A stretch of DNA of 64,000 nt from Corynebacterium sp. P4-C1 (GCF_030503595.1 NZ_CP129966.1:2046001-2110000); one strand, 5' to 3'. Shown: positions 1 through 8,432, counted from the stretch's first letter. Translations and numbers: made by a program. The notes: generated by a model not told the origin, from the sequence alone.

Positions 1-25
1 CGGTGCGCGGGTCGGGCAGCGTCAT
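1..25 (-). CDS. otsB: OtsB, trehalose-phosphate phosphatase (start only, cut by window edge)
   Basis: Only the first eight codons (MTLPDPRT) are visible before the left edge. The ATG shares an ATGA overlap with the stop of the preceding lipoprotein gene, which implies translational coupling. The product name is inferred from the usual corynebacterial order thrE, small gene, otsA, small gene, otsB; nothing in eight codons proves it. OtsB would remove phosphate from the trehalose-6-phosphate made by OtsA next door. Confidence 0.45.
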
Positions 26-459
26 TGGGCGACCAACTTGATGGTGGGGCGGTCGAGGGCGTCGGAACGCAGCTTGAGGGTGATCACGTCGTCGGTGAGA
101 TGCGCGATGTCGAATTCCGCGCCCTCGGTGAGCAGCCCGGTGAGCTGGTCGTGGACGCGGCGGGAACCGCCGATGCAGTCCTCGCGCACGTCCCCGACGC
201 GCACCCCCTTGAGACGCACCTCGCCGTCGCTGATGTCCGCTCCGGCCTGCAGGGGCGCGCAGGCGGTGCGCGCGGTGAGCGACTCTGCACCGAAGACGAC
301 GAGTGCGCGGCCCGCTGCGTCGGCGGGCACAGCACCGGGGGTGTCGGGGTCGGTGTAGACGGCCGTGACTTCCCACGTGCGTCCACCCAGGACGTGGTCG
401 GGGGCGGGGGAGCAGCCGGCGAGCAACAGGCAGGCGGCTACCGGGAGGACGCGTTTCAT
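22..459 (-). CDS. small lipoprotein between otsA and otsB
   Basis: A 145-residue protein with a lipoprotein signal: a basic N-terminus (MKR), a short hydrophobic stretch and the lipobox LLAGC near residues 12-16, so it should be acylated at Cys16 and held on the outer face of the membrane. The rest looks like a small beta-rich domain with two cysteines, in TACAPL and REDCIGG; it resembles META/HslJ-like lipoproteins in length, but I cannot confirm the family. It overlaps otsA (ATGA at 456-459) and the presumed otsB (ATGA at 22-25), so all three are probably co-translated. Function unknown. Confidence 0.8.
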   Translation of the reverse strand: MKRVLPVAACLLLAGCSPAPDHVLGGRTWEVTAVYTDPDTPGAVPADAAGRALVVFGAESLTARTACAPLQAGADISDGEVRLKGVRVGDVREDCIGGSRRVHDQLTGLLTEGAEFDIAHLTDDVITLKLRSDALDRPTIKLVAQ

Positions 460-1766
460 CGCTCCACCTCCCGCAGCGCGCCGAGGAATGAATCGGCCCA
501 GTGCGCGACATCGTGCTCGAGGACCTGCGCATTCATGGCCAGCATGGCATCTCGCGCCTCAGGGCTATTTTGCTTGTCGACGGCCCCCATAATCGCCCCT
601 TTCACCGACTCAATGTCGAACGGGTTGCACAGGTGCGCCCGGTCCAGCTCCACTGCCGCGCCGGCGAACTCGGACAGCACGAGTGCGCCGCTGCCGTCCG
701 GGTGACAGGCGACGTACTCCTTGGCCACGAGATTCATTCCGTCCTTGAACGGGGTGACCAGCATGATGTCGGCGGCGGAGTAGTAGTCCCGCAGCTGGGA
801 CTTGGGCACCGAGTGGTGCTCATAGTGCACGACCGGGTTGCCGAGCTTCCCGTACCGGCCGTTGATGCGCCCGACCGCCTCTTCTACGCCCGCGCGGGTT
901 TTCTTGTAGCTGGCGATGCGCTCACGCGATGGTGTGGCTACCTGGATCATGGCGACGGACTCGAGGCGGCCTTCGTCGAGAAGCTCTTCGACCGCGGTGA
1001 GGCGCTGCAGGATGCCCTTGGTGTAATCGAGCCGGTCCACGCCCAGCATCAAGGTGCGGGGGTTGGCGACGGAGCCGCGGACCTCGGCGATTGCGTTGTC
1101 GCCGGCACGCGCGAAGCCCGACGTGTCGATTGAGATGGGGAACGTGCCTGTACGCGGCGCCGCGGTGGCGAGTTCCCGGAAGTTGGCTTCGTCGCGCGTG
1201 CGCTGGAAACCGATCAGGTCGGCGCCTTCCAGGCCGCGGAGGACCTCGTCGCGCCACGGCAACTGCCGGAACAAGTCCGGAGCAGGGAAGGGGATGTGCA
1301 AGAAGAACCCGATGGTCACGTCCGGGCGGAGCTCGCGCAGTATGCCCGGGACGAGCTGGAGCTGGTAATCCTGCACCCAGACGGTGGCGCCTTCCGCCGC
1401 GACATCGGCCGCCGCGCGCGCGAATTTCTCGTTGACCGAGCGGTACTGCTGCCACCAGGAGCGGTGGTAGATCGGGGTGACGATCAGGTCGTGGTACAGC
1501 GGCCAGAGCGTGGAATTGGAGAAGCCCTCGTAGAAGAGGTGGTAGTCATCGTCGTCAAGCTGCACGGGGCGGAGAGTGACGCCGTCGTTGTCGAACGGCT
1601 CGAAGCTCGCTCCCGGCTCCCCGGGCCAGCCAACCCAGCAGCCCTGATTCGCCTTGAGTACGGGCGACAAAGCCGCCACGAGTCCGCCCGGCGACGCCAC
1701 CCACTTCCCGCCGACATGGTCGACCGGCAAGCGGTTGGCGACGACGACGAACTGGCTATCCCTCAT
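456..1766 (-). CDS. otsA: OtsA, alpha,alpha-trehalose-6-phosphate synthase
   Basis: A glycosyltransferase family 20 enzyme that transfers glucose from UDP-glucose to glucose-6-phosphate, the first step of the OtsAB route to trehalose, which in corynebacteria is used for mycolate carriers and osmoprotection. Visible motifs: the N-terminal VVVANRLPV with a GGL loop (residues 7-29), VWVQDYQL (129-136), FFLHIPFP (154-161), and VDRLDYTKG (243-251), whose R245 and K250 correspond to the nucleotide-sugar phosphate-binding pair of E. coli OtsA. DGMNLVAKE (342-350) is the donor-site signature. At 436 residues it is short for the family; the stretch between LIGFQ (184-188) and FPISID (209-214) looks condensed, and a C-terminal tail is absent. 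It overlaps the lysine-tailed gene upstream by 11 nt and the lipoprotein gene downstream by 3 nt. Confidence 0.95.
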   Translation of the reverse strand: MRDSQFVVVANRLPVDHVGGKWVASPGGLVAALSPVLKANQGCWVGWPGEPGASFEPFDNDGVTLRPVQLDDDDYHLFYEGFSNSTLWPLYHDLIVTPIYHRSWWQQYRSVNEKFARAAADVAAEGATVWVQDYQLQLVPGILRELRPDVTIGFFLHIPFPAPDLFRQLPWRDEVLRGLEGADLIGFQRTRDEANFRELATAAPRTGTFPISIDTSGFARAGDNAIAEVRGSVANPRTLMLGVDRLDYTKGILQRLTAVEELLDEGRLESVAMIQVATPSRERIASYKKTRAGVEEAVGRINGRYGKLGNPVVHYEHHSVPKSQLRDYYSAADIMLVTPFKDGMNLVAKEYVACHPDGSGALVLSEFAGAAVELDRAHLCNPFDIESVKGAIMGAVDKQNSPEARDAMLAMNAQVLEHDVAHWADSFLGALREVER

Positions 1767-2181
1767 CGCTGGACGACTTCTTGGCTGCCTTCTTCGTGGT
1801 CTTCTTAGCGGCTTTTTTCGCCGTCTTCTTCGTGGTCTTTTTAGTGGACTTCTTCTTCGAAGCCTTCTTGGCGGTCTTCTTCGTCGCCTTTTTCTTGGCT
1901 GCCTTCTTCGTGGACTTCTTCTTCGCAGCCTTCTTAGTGGCTTTCTTCGCGGAGGAGCCTTCCTCCTCAGCCTCGGCGATCTCGGCCTCGAAGTCCTCTG
2001 CGAACTGCTTGTACACCAAGCCCAGGGGCTCGATGCCGAGCATGCACATGAGCGTCACACCGTCGACAAGATCTTCCGCGTACGTGGACACGATCCGGCG
2101 CGCGCCGGAGGCCGTCTGCTCCTCGACCGTGTGGACGGCTGCATCCGGGTTGGGGCGGCTGTCGGTGATCTTTGGGGGCAC
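1756..2181 (-). CDS. hypothetical protein with long lysine/alanine-rich C-terminal tail
   Basis: 141 residues in two parts. Residues 1-75 form a mixed, mostly acidic domain (VEEQTASGARRIVSTYAED; EDFEAEIAEAEEE at its end). Residues 76 to the end are an almost pure series of KKATKKAAKKKSTKK-type repeats that closes with SSSDEG. The tail resembles histone-H1-like or HU-tail sequences that bind DNA or other polyanions. Its place between thrE and otsA matches a small hypothetical gene found there in relatives. The stop lies inside otsA, which suggests co-expression. Nucleoid binding is only an inference from tail composition. Confidence 0.8.
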   Translation of the reverse strand: MPPKITDSRPNPDAAVHTVEEQTASGARRIVSTYAEDLVDGVTLMCMLGIEPLGLVYKQFAEDFEAEIAEAEEEGSSAKKATKKAAKKKSTKKAAKKKATKKTAKKASKKKSTKKTTKKTAKKAAKKTTKKAAKKSSSDEG

Positions 2182-2229
2182 GAAAAACCTCCTGAGGGTC
2201 TTGCCTGGCGGTGAACAGTAATGACCCGT

Positions 2230-3876
2230 CTATTCTACGCCATCGCCGCCTGCGCTGGGCAGCGTCCCTGGACTCTGCTTGCCCGGCTGCTTGGGGTGCT
2301 TCCGCGCCAGCGGGTTCTTGAGGTTCGGGTGCTTCTTGTTGGCTGCCTGTTTCTTCGCCGGCTGCTGCTTGGCCATCTCTTTCTTGGCTTGGTTCCGGGC
2401 GACCTGCTCCGCGCGCAGCTTCGCGGCGGCCTGCTCGGCGCGGCGGATCTGCTGGAACGTGATGCGGCCCGCGGCGCGGAAGGCGCGGTAGGGGTTGAAG
2501 GTCTGCGGGCGGCGGATGCGGCGGGCGATCCACTCGCCGAGAACCACGCCGCCGGAGAGGGCCATGCAGGTGCTCACAGCCAGGAAGATGTTGTTCAACC
2601 CGAGCACAGTCTGGTCGTTGAGCAGGGCGTACATGCCGCGGTAGACACCGGAACCCGGCAGGAACGGCGTGACGCCGGCGACCTCCGTGATCAACGGGGC
2701 GATCAGGTAGCGGCGGGCGATCAGACCACCGGCGAGACCGACCATGACCGCGCACACCGCAGTGGCGAAAAGGCGCCCAGAACCGAACGGGATGAGGAAG
2801 GCGTAGTAGGTGAAACCGCCGAAGAAAGCGGTGGCTGCGGTGGCGATGATCGCCGGTACCTCCGCGTACACGGCGAGGGCGAAGCCGGCGGCGGCGAAGA
2901 CCCCGCCCAAACTGCGCACAATCGCGGACTGGTACGTCGGGGTAGGCGGCTGCGTCTCGATCGGTGGCAGACCTGCGCCGAACATGTCCGCCACCTGGAT
3001 GCCGCCAGCCACACCGGCGATGATCGCGCCGGTGAACAAGATGGCCTGGAAGAAGCGGCCGCTGGCGGTGACAGGCGAACCTGTGACCCCGTCCTGCAGC
3101 GACTGGACCAGTGTCAGGCCAGCCAGCAGGACGACGATGCCCGTCGCGATGACTTGGCTGGGCACGATCGTGGTGCCGGCGCGCGTCGCCAGTGTATAGA
3201 AGACCGCCGCCGGCACGGTGGCCACGAAGCCGCCCACGACGCAGTGGTAGAAGTACGGCAGCTGCTTTTTGCCCATCCACGCGTTGATCACTGTGATGAG
3301 GGAAGCGGTGACGGCCCCCAGTGCGGACATAAGCAGGTCGCCGCCGAGCAGGATCGCAATCGCGGCACCCATGAGCGCCCAACCCGCGATGGACACCCAC
3401 TTGGAGTACGGGGGCGGCGCGGCGTCGAGTTCGTCGAGAATCTTCTCCGCGGTCTCCGGCGGGGTGGCGCCCGCACGGATCGAGCGGATCAGGCGGTCGA
3501 CCTCCTGGAGTTTGGAGAAATTCTCCGACATGTCCGTGACCACGCGGAAGACGTTCACCGGCTGTTTGCGCACGGTGCCGATCACGGAATTGATCGTGAT
3601 GGTGTTCATCGTGATGTCCACATGGCAGTAGTGCAGACCGTACGAAGACGTCACGGCGTGAATCTGGGCCTTCGCGTCCGAACTGGTCGTGCCGTTGGAG
3701 ATAAGGATTTCGCCGACGCGCGCGCCGATCGTCATCACGGCCGCGACCTGGGCGGGGTCTGTCAGGTCGACAGGAGCCAGAACCGACGGCGGCGGGGACG
3801 TGCGCGCTTGGTCGATGGTCGCCACCGGGGTATTGGTGCGCATCGTCTCACGCATATTCTTGAACACCGTTGCCAC
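2230..3876 (-). CDS. thrE: ThrE, threonine/serine exporter
   Basis: A 548-residue inner-membrane exporter of L-threonine and L-serine driven by the proton motive force. An N-terminal domain of about 170 residues (APVDLTDPAQVAAVMTIGARVGEILISNG...) is followed by about ten hydrophobic helices, the ThrE plus ThrE_2 layout. The last 65 or so residues form a hydrophilic K/Q/A-rich tail (EQVARNQAKKEMAKQQ...) that makes it longer than the roughly 490-residue C. glutamicum protein. The start at 3876 gives MATVFKNMRE. The next gene downstream, the lysine-tailed protein, begins 48 nt after the stop and may share the transcript. Confidence 0.95.
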   Translation of the reverse strand: MATVFKNMRETMRTNTPVATIDQARTSPPPSVLAPVDLTDPAQVAAVMTIGARVGEILISNGTTSSDAKAQIHAVTSSYGLHYCHVDITMNTITINSVIGTVRKQPVNVFRVVTDMSENFSKLQEVDRLIRSIRAGATPPETAEKILDELDAAPPPYSKWVSIAGWALMGAAIAILLGGDLLMSALGAVTASLITVINAWMGKKQLPYFYHCVVGGFVATVPAAVFYTLATRAGTTIVPSQVIATGIVVLLAGLTLVQSLQDGVTGSPVTASGRFFQAILFTGAIIAGVAGGIQVADMFGAGLPPIETQPPTPTYQSAIVRSLGGVFAAAGFALAVYAEVPAIIATAATAFFGGFTYYAFLIPFGSGRLFATAVCAVMVGLAGGLIARRYLIAPLITEVAGVTPFLPGSGVYRGMYALLNDQTVLGLNNIFLAVSTCMALSGGVVLGEWIARRIRRPQTFNPYRAFRAAGRITFQQIRRAEQAAAKLRAEQVARNQAKKEMAKQQPAKKQAANKKHPNLKNPLARKHPKQPGKQSPGTLPSAGGDGVE

Positions 3877-3964
3877 ACCGTCACACTATCTGTCCCCGCT
3901 GCTCCACGCGAGGAGAGACCCCTTTTGTGGACCGGGCTGTTCTGCTTGTAGAATCTCGCGCAGT

Positions 3965-4037
3965 GCTGGAGTGGCGCAATCGGTAGCGCAACGGTCTTGT
4001 AAACCGTAGGTTGCGAGTTCAAGTCTCGTCTCCAGCT
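3965..4037 (+). tRNA. tRNA-Thr (anticodon TGT)
   Basis: The cloverleaf is complete. Acceptor arms GCTGGAG/CTCCAGC are at 3965-3971 and 4030-4036, and the anticodon stem ACGGT/ACCGT encloses the loop CTTGTAA, giving anticodon TGT, which reads ACA. The T-arm carries GTTCAAGTC. CCA is encoded at 4038-4040. A rho-independent terminator follows directly. Confidence 0.97.
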
Positions 4038-4045
4038 CCACGGAC

Positions 4046-4086
4046 ACCCCAGTTCAACGTGCACGTTGGCTGGGGTTGACGTTTTT
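4046..4086 (+). terminator. terminator after tRNA-Thr
   Basis: The stem ACCCCAG (4046-4052) with CTGGGGT (4070-4076) is extended inward by CAACGT/ACGTTG (4055-4060, 4063-4068). It is followed by TGACGTTTTT, a good intrinsic terminator for the tRNA. Confidence 0.8.
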
Positions 4087-4314
4087 CAGGCGGAACCGTG
4101 GACCGCAGCGGCCGCGTTTTCCGGGCGGCGGTGGAGGGGTCCCGACGAACTCCCCCGCAAGCCAATACAGGGGTACAGTGGACGTACAGGAAACGTTCAG
4201 CCCCCGCTTGTTAAATAGGTCTGTTCCTGCGTGACGTCCGCTCGAAGGCCGACGGGGCCTCGGTTGCCGTAGACGTCACCATGTCCAAGTTGTGCAAGGA
4301 AGAAAGTGACTGTC
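4087..4314 (+). promoter_or_regulatory. phoR upstream region with triple TACAG repeat
   Basis: A non-coding stretch before phoR. Three copies of the pentamer TACAG lie close together (beginning 4166, 4174 and 4185, in ATACAGG, GTACAGT and GTACAGG). The middle one doubles as a plausible -10 (TACAGT, 4174-4179). Whether the repeats bind an OmpR-type regulator such as PhoR itself is speculation. The start-proximal AAGGAAG (4297-4303) is the phoR ribosome-binding site. Confidence 0.4.
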
Positions 4315-5028
4315 ATGGCTGATACGCCCACTCCCCAAAATGTCAGGGTTCTCGTCGTCGACGATGAGCCGAATATTGTCGAGCTGCTCACCGTGTCCCT
4401 GAAATTCCAGGGTTTCGAGGTCGAGTCGGCAGAGTCGGGGCAGGAAGCGCTGAAGATGGCGCGCGAGCTGAAGCCCGAGGCGTACATCCTCGACGTGATG
4501 ATGCCGGGGATGGACGGTTTCGAGCTTCTGGCGAAGCTGCGCAGCGAGGGCCTGGACGCGCCGGTCCTGTTCCTGACGGCGAAGGATGGCGTGGAGGACC
4601 GCATCCACGGCCTGACCATCGGCGCGGACGACTATGTGACGAAGCCGTTCTCCCTCGAAGAAGTCATCACCCGTCTGCGCGTGATCCTGCGCCGCGGCAA
4701 CGTGACCGACGGGGAGTCGGAGGATTCCACGATCCGCTACGCAGATTTGACGCTCAACGACGACACGCACGAGGTCACCAAGGCCGGCCAGATCGTCGAG
4801 CTGTCCCCGACGGAGTTCAACCTTCTCCGCTACCTGATGCTGAACGCCGAGGTGGTGCTGTCGAAGGCGAAGATCTTGGACAACGTGTGGCACTACGATT
4901 TCGGCGGCGACGGCAACGTGGTGGAGTCCTACATCTCGTACTTGCGTCGCAAGGTGGACACCGGTGACACGCCGTTGATCCACACGGTCCGCGGCGTGGG
5001 TTACGTGCTGCGCACACCGCGCCAGTAA
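4315..5028 (+). CDS. phoR: PhoR, phosphate-starvation response regulator (OmpR/PhoB family)
   Basis: A 237-residue DNA-binding response regulator. The receiver domain begins VRVLVVDDEPN with the acidic pair D16-D17, phospho-acceptor D60 (YILDVMMPGMDG) and the conserved VTKPFSLEEV lysine. A C-terminal winged helix (EVTKAGQIVELSPTEFNLLRYL ... LRRKVD) follows. The receiver closely matches mycobacterial PhoP and C. glutamicum PhoR, and the order phoR-phoS, HIT gene, purD also matches. I chose ATG 4315 rather than the in-frame GTG at 4306 because AAGGAAG sits at the right distance. The stop overlaps the phoS start (TAATG). Probable targets include the pst operon later in this window. Confidence 0.93.
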   Translation: MADTPTPQNVRVLVVDDEPNIVELLTVSLKFQGFEVESAESGQEALKMARELKPEAYILDVMMPGMDGFELLAKLRSEGLDAPVLFLTAKDGVEDRIHGLTIGADDYVTKPFSLEEVITRLRVILRRGNVTDGESEDSTIRYADLTLNDDTHEVTKAGQIVELSPTEFNLLRYLMLNAEVVLSKAKILDNVWHYDFGGDGNVVESYISYLRRKVDTGDTPLIHTVRGVGYVLRTPRQ

Positions 5029-6515
5029 TGGCTTCGCCGAGACCAGAGGTCGCCCCGGCGAAGGTTTCCCGCTTGGCCCCGACTCGGGTGCCCAGGTTCC
5101 GGCTGCGCACCCGGCTGCTCGTTATCCTCATGGTCATTTCCGGCTTGGGCTTGATGGGAATGTCCTTCGCTGTGTGGGGGCTGACGCGGGACCAGATGTA
5201 CGAGCAGGTGGATAAGGACCTGCGCAGAGGCTTGACGACGTGGGCTCTCAGCCCCGACATCCGCAGTTCCTCCCCGGACACGTATCTGCCCAGCCAGTAC
5301 ATCCTCATGACGGCGGTGCCGGGGCAACCGCCGCGCATCGACAATATCGGCGGCTGCTACCCGAGGTTGTCGGAGTTGGTGTTCGACCGGCGTCCCCGCA
5401 CTGTCGGCGCTGACTGCCTTTTCGACCAGAAGGAGGACCTGCGTTTCCGCGTGATCGCTGTGCAGGCGCCGGACGGCACGTCGACGGTGGTGGCTAAGTC
5501 GCTCGACCAAGAAAACGAGATGCTGGATGCGTTGGCGGCGGTGTTGGCGTCGATAAGCGTGCTTGTGCTGGGCATGATGGGCGCGGCCGGAACGTTCTTC
5601 GTGCGGCGCGCGCTGCTGCCGCTGAAGGATCTGGAGAATACCGCGCTGGCGATCGCCGACGGCAACATTGACTGCCGTGCGCCCGCGTGGCCACGCGACA
5701 CCGAGTTCGGGCGCTTGTCCTACGCGATGAACACGATGGTCAGCCAGCTGCAGGAGACTCTCGACGAGTCGCGGGCGAAAGAAGAGCAGATGCGGCGTTT
5801 CGTCGGCGACGCGTCGCACGAGCTGCGCACCCCGCTGACGAGCGTGCGCGGCTACACCGAGCTGTATCGTGCGGGCGCGACCGACGATGCGGACATGGTG
5901 CTCAGCAAGATCGACGAGGAGTCCGCCCGCATGAAGCTGCTGGTCGAGGATCTCCTGGCGCTCACCCGCGCGGAGGGAACGCGCTTGAACCTGCGCGAGG
6001 TGGATGTGCTCGAACTGGTGCTGTCGGTGAGCAGCTCCGCGCGCGCCGCTTTCCCCGGGCGTGTGCTGGCCGTCGAGAACGACGCCGAGGACATTCCACT
6101 CGTCTCCGGCGACCCCGACCGTCTCCACCAGGTGCTGCTGAACCTGGTCAGCAACGCGTTCAAGCACGCCGGCGACGATGCCGAGGTGACCATCAAGCTG
6201 CGCGGGTACCTGGACAACGTGTACATCGACGTCATCGATAACGGCTGCGGCATGGCCCCGGAGGACGCGGACCACATTTTCGAGCGTTTCTACCGCGCCG
6301 ACTCTTCCCGCAACCGCTCCAAGAGCGCCGGCGGCTCGGGGCTGGGGCTCGCGATCACGAAGTCCATCGTCGAGCAGCACGGCGGCGCAGTCACCGTGAT
6401 GTCCGCGCCGGGCAAGGGCTCCAAGTTCACGGTGAGCCTGCCCCGGATGCGTGTCGGTGGAGTCGGCGGTGCAGACGGTGCGGGTGGTTCTGCGGGTCAG
6501 CCGGATAAGGCTTAA
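5028..6515 (+). CDS. phoS: PhoS, phosphate-starvation sensor histidine kinase
   Basis: A 495-residue membrane kinase partnered with PhoR. The first transmembrane helix is near residues 29-50, followed by an extracytoplasmic loop with two cysteines (IGGCYP, ADCLF), a second helix near 166-193, then a HAMP linker (LPLKDLENTALAIADG). The H-box FVGDASHELRTPLTS places the phosphorylated histidine at 264; N, G1 and G2 ATP-binding boxes follow (LVSNAFKHA, DNGCGM, GGSGLGLAI). It starts one base inside the phoR stop. An in-frame copy of the repeated 11-mer at 5548-5558 uses an ATA codon. Confidence 0.93.
   Translation: MASPRPEVAPAKVSRLAPTRVPRFRLRTRLLVILMVISGLGLMGMSFAVWGLTRDQMYEQVDKDLRRGLTTWALSPDIRSSSPDTYLPSQYILMTAVPGQPPRIDNIGGCYPRLSELVFDRRPRTVGADCLFDQKEDLRFRVIAVQAPDGTSTVVAKSLDQENEMLDALAAVLASISVLVLGMMGAAGTFFVRRALLPLKDLENTALAIADGNIDCRAPAWPRDTEFGRLSYAMNTMVSQLQETLDESRAKEEQMRRFVGDASHELRTPLTSVRGYTELYRAGATDDADMVLSKIDEESARMKLLVEDLLALTRAEGTRLNLREVDVLELVLSVSSSARAAFPGRVLAVENDAEDIPLVSGDPDRLHQVLLNLVSNAFKHAGDDAEVTIKLRGYLDNVYIDVIDNGCGMAPEDADHIFERFYRADSSRNRSKSAGGSGLGLAITKSIVEQHGGAVTVMSAPGKGSKFTVSLPRMRVGGVGGADGAGGSAGQPDKA
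5548..5558 (-). repeat. 11-mer repeat copy 1
   Basis: CGTCGATAAGC on the + strand, inside phoS. It is read as gcG-TCG-ATA-AGC (Ala-Ser-Ile-Ser), a phase that differs from most other coding copies and requires the isoleucine codon ATA, which looks rare here. Confidence 0.85.
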
Positions 6516-6673
6516 GAGCGGCCTAGGTTGGGCTCGTTTGGGGGGCCATTTTTGGGGCCGGTGGATCTAGATTCCATTCGCCCGAGTCCCGCAGCTTGAA
6601 AGCCCAGGCCAGTTTTAGTTGCTCTAACAAAAAGTGAATCTAGATCCACGGAGCCCCGGCCCGTGTCTGGTGC
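6516..6673. repeat. convergent gap with 14-bp perfect inverted repeat
   Basis: GTGGATCTAGATTC at 6561-6574 is repeated in inverted orientation at 6636-6649 (GAATCTAGATCCAC), 61 bp apart. The right arm extends to a 16-bp near-palindrome, GTGAATCTAGATCCAC. A T-rich run lies outside the left arm (6549-6553) and an A-run lies just inside the right arm (6629-6633). It sits where phoS and the HIT gene converge, so it may act as a terminator, a pair of protein sites, or a small inserted repeat. I saw no clear target-site duplication. Confidence 0.7.
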
Positions 6674-7096
6674 CTAGCGGCGGCCGTCCTCGCCGGTGCC
6701 CAACTCCGCACGCAGTTTCGCGGCGGCGGCGTCCATTTCCGCGGCGTCGGTGTCGTCGGCGCGCATGATGTTCTGCAGGCTGTAGCCCGACATGTCGTTG
6801 GCGGGGAACACGTGGATGTGCGCGTGCGGAACCTCGAAACCGGCGATGAGGTAGCCAGCGCGCTCGGAATCGAACGCCTTGATCACGGCGTTGCCGATCT
6901 CCTGGGCGATCTCGTTGGCGTGCAGCCAGACCGCAGGGTCCAGGTCGGTCCACTTGTCCACCTCGGCGACCGGCACCACGAGCGTGTGGCCGTACGCGAT
7001 CGGCTCGATGGTCAAAAACGCGGCGACGGTCTCGTCGCGGTACACGAAACGGCCGGGGATCTCCCCGTTGATGATCTTGGTGAAGACTGTGCTCAT
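6674..7096 (-). CDS. HIT family nucleotide-binding hydrolase
   Basis: A 140-residue histidine-triad protein beginning [15 protein letters not shown]. The signature [12 protein letters not shown] supplies the HxHxH nucleotidyl-hydrolase motif. Members hydrolyse adenosine 5'-phosphoramidate-type or dinucleotide substrates; the real substrate cannot be read from the sequence. I chose start 7096 over the upstream in-frame ATG at 7135 because it matches the family N-terminus and because TACCCT (complement of 7105-7110) ends 8 nt before it. It is divergent from purD with 31 bp between the starts. Confidence 0.9.
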   Translation of the reverse strand: MSTVFTKIINGEIPGRFVYRDETVAAFLTIEPIAYGHTLVVPVAEVDKWTDLDPAVWLHANEIAQEIGNAVIKAFDSERAGYLIAGFEVPHAHIHVFPANDMSGYSLQNIMRADDTDAAEMDAAAAKLRAELGTGEDGRR

Positions 7097-7127
7097 GCCC
7101 GCCAAGGGTAGCGATACTATGGGCCGC
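7097..7127. promoter_or_regulatory. divergent leaderless promoters, HIT gene / purD
   Basis: Only 31 bp separate the two start codons. A leftward -10 (TACCCT, complement of 7105-7110) lies 8 nt from the HIT ATG. A rightward -10 (TACTAT, 7115-7120) lies 7 nt from the purD ATG. Both transcripts would begin at or next to the start codon. Confidence 0.6.
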
Positions 7128-8396
7128 ATGCGCATCCTTGTGATCGGTTCGGGCGGCCGTGAACACGCCCTTCTCCATGCACTGGCAGGAACTGAAACTG
7201 ACCCGCACGAGCTTCACGCCGCGCCGGGCAACGCCGGTATGGCGCGCCTGGCGGAGCTGCACAGCCTCGACGTGACTAATGCCGGCGCGACTGTGGAGCT
7301 GGCGCAGTCCATCGGGGCGGACCTGGTGGTCGTGGGCCCGGAACAGCCCCTCGTCGCGGGAGTGACCGACGCTCTCCGGGAGGCCGGCTTCGCGGTCTTC
7401 GGGCCGTCTAAGGCCGCCGCGGCGCTGGAGGGCTCGAAGGCGTTCGCGAAGGATGTCATGGCCTCCGCCGGTGTGCGCACCGCCGATGCGCGCCAGGTGA
7501 CGGATGTCGCGGATGTCCCGGCCGCGCTCGACGCGTTCGGACCCAATTACGTGGTCAAGGACGATGGCCTGGCCGGCGGCAAGGGCGTCGTGGTCACCCC
7601 GGACCGCGCCGCGGCCCAGGCTCACGCCGAGGCGGTGCTGGCCGCCGGCAACCCGGTGCTGTTCGAGTCTTTCCTCGAAGGCCCCGAGGTCTCCCTGTTC
7701 TGCCTCGTGGACGGCGAGACCGTCGTGCCGCTGCTGCCCGCGCAGGATCACAAGCGCGCCTACGACAACGACGAGGGACCGAACACCGGCGGCATGGGCG
7801 CCTACACGCCGTTGCCGTGGTTGCCGGCGGACGGCGTGCAGCGCATTGTCGACGAAGTGGTTGCGCCCGTCGCCGCCGAGATGGTCCGCCGCGGCACGCC
7901 GTATTCGGGCCTCCTCTACGCCGGTTTGGCGTGGGGTGCCGAAGGCCCGGCCGTCGTCGAGTTCAACGCCCGTTTCGGCGACCCAGAGACGCAGGCCGTG
8001 CTCGCCCTGTTGGAGACCCCTTTCGCGGAGGTCCTCCATGCCACCGCGACCGGCACGCTGCACACCATCGGGCCGCTGGATTGGCGGGACGGGTTCGCGG
8101 TGACCGTCGTGCTCGCCGCCGAGGGGTACCCGGCCAACCCGCGCAAGGGCGACGTGATTACCGCCGCAGGCACGCTTATCGACGACGCCTCCCACGTCCT
8201 CCACGCCGGCACCTCCCGCGACGGCGACGCCTATGTGTCCGCCGGCGGCCGTGTGCTGAACATCCTCGGCACCGGGGCCACGTTGGAAGAGGCGGTGGAA
8301 GAGGCGTACGCCACCATCGGGAAGATCGATCTGGCCGGCTCGTTCTACCGCCGCGACATCGCCCGGCCCGCGATCGAGGGCACGATCACGGTCTAG
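7128..8396 (+). CDS. purD: PurD, phosphoribosylamine-glycine ligase
   Basis: A 422-residue ATP-grasp enzyme of purine step 2, joining glycine to phosphoribosylamine to make GAR. It starts with [15 protein letters not shown], the family N-terminus, and shows [15 protein letters not shown] (ATP-grasp), [20 protein letters not shown] (the PurD signature) and [13 protein letters not shown] (metal/ATP site). The long reading frame extends upstream, but ATG 7128 preceded by TACTAT at 7 nt is the convincing start; ATG 7119 is a weaker alternative. It heads the rightward purD-purB-purC series, in which each gene appears to have its own leaderless promoter. Confidence 0.97.
   Translation: MRILVIGSGGREHALLHALAGTETDPHELHAAPGNAGMARLAELHSLDVTNAGATVELAQSIGADLVVVGPEQPLVAGVTDALREAGFAVFGPSKAAAALEGSKAFAKDVMASAGVRTADARQVTDVADVPAALDAFGPNYVVKDDGLAGGKGVVVTPDRAAAQAHAEAVLAAGNPVLFESFLEGPEVSLFCLVDGETVVPLLPAQDHKRAYDNDEGPNTGGMGAYTPLPWLPADGVQRIVDEVVAPVAAEMVRRGTPYSGLLYAGLAWGAEGPAVVEFNARFGDPETQAVLALLETPFAEVLHATATGTLHTIGPLDWRDGFAVTVVLAAEGYPANPRKGDVITAAGTLIDDASHVLHAGTSRDGDAYVSAGGRVLNILGTGATLEEAVEEAYATIGKIDLAGSFYRRDIARPAIEGTITV
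8174..8184 (+). repeat. 11-mer repeat copy 2
   Basis: GCTTATCGACG inside purD, read as acG-CTT-ATC-GAC-G (Thr-Leu-Ile-Asp), near the C-terminus in a region without catalytic motifs. Confidence 0.85.
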
Positions 8397-8432
8397 CTGC
8401 CCCGGTGCGGGGCGCGTGCGATAATGGGGCGC

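Noticed and set aside
2221..3951. 576-residue open frame on + opposite thrE, and similar long antisense frames at 18783-20585, 22870-24087 and 6624-8519
   Set aside because: They are high-GC mirror frames of thrE, purL, purF and purD, with compositionally biased sequences (R/A/G/H-rich) and no recognisable domain or independent start signal.
6561..6649. The inverted repeat as an intact insertion sequence
   Set aside because: The interval is 89 bp, too small for a transposase, and I saw no clear target-site duplication.
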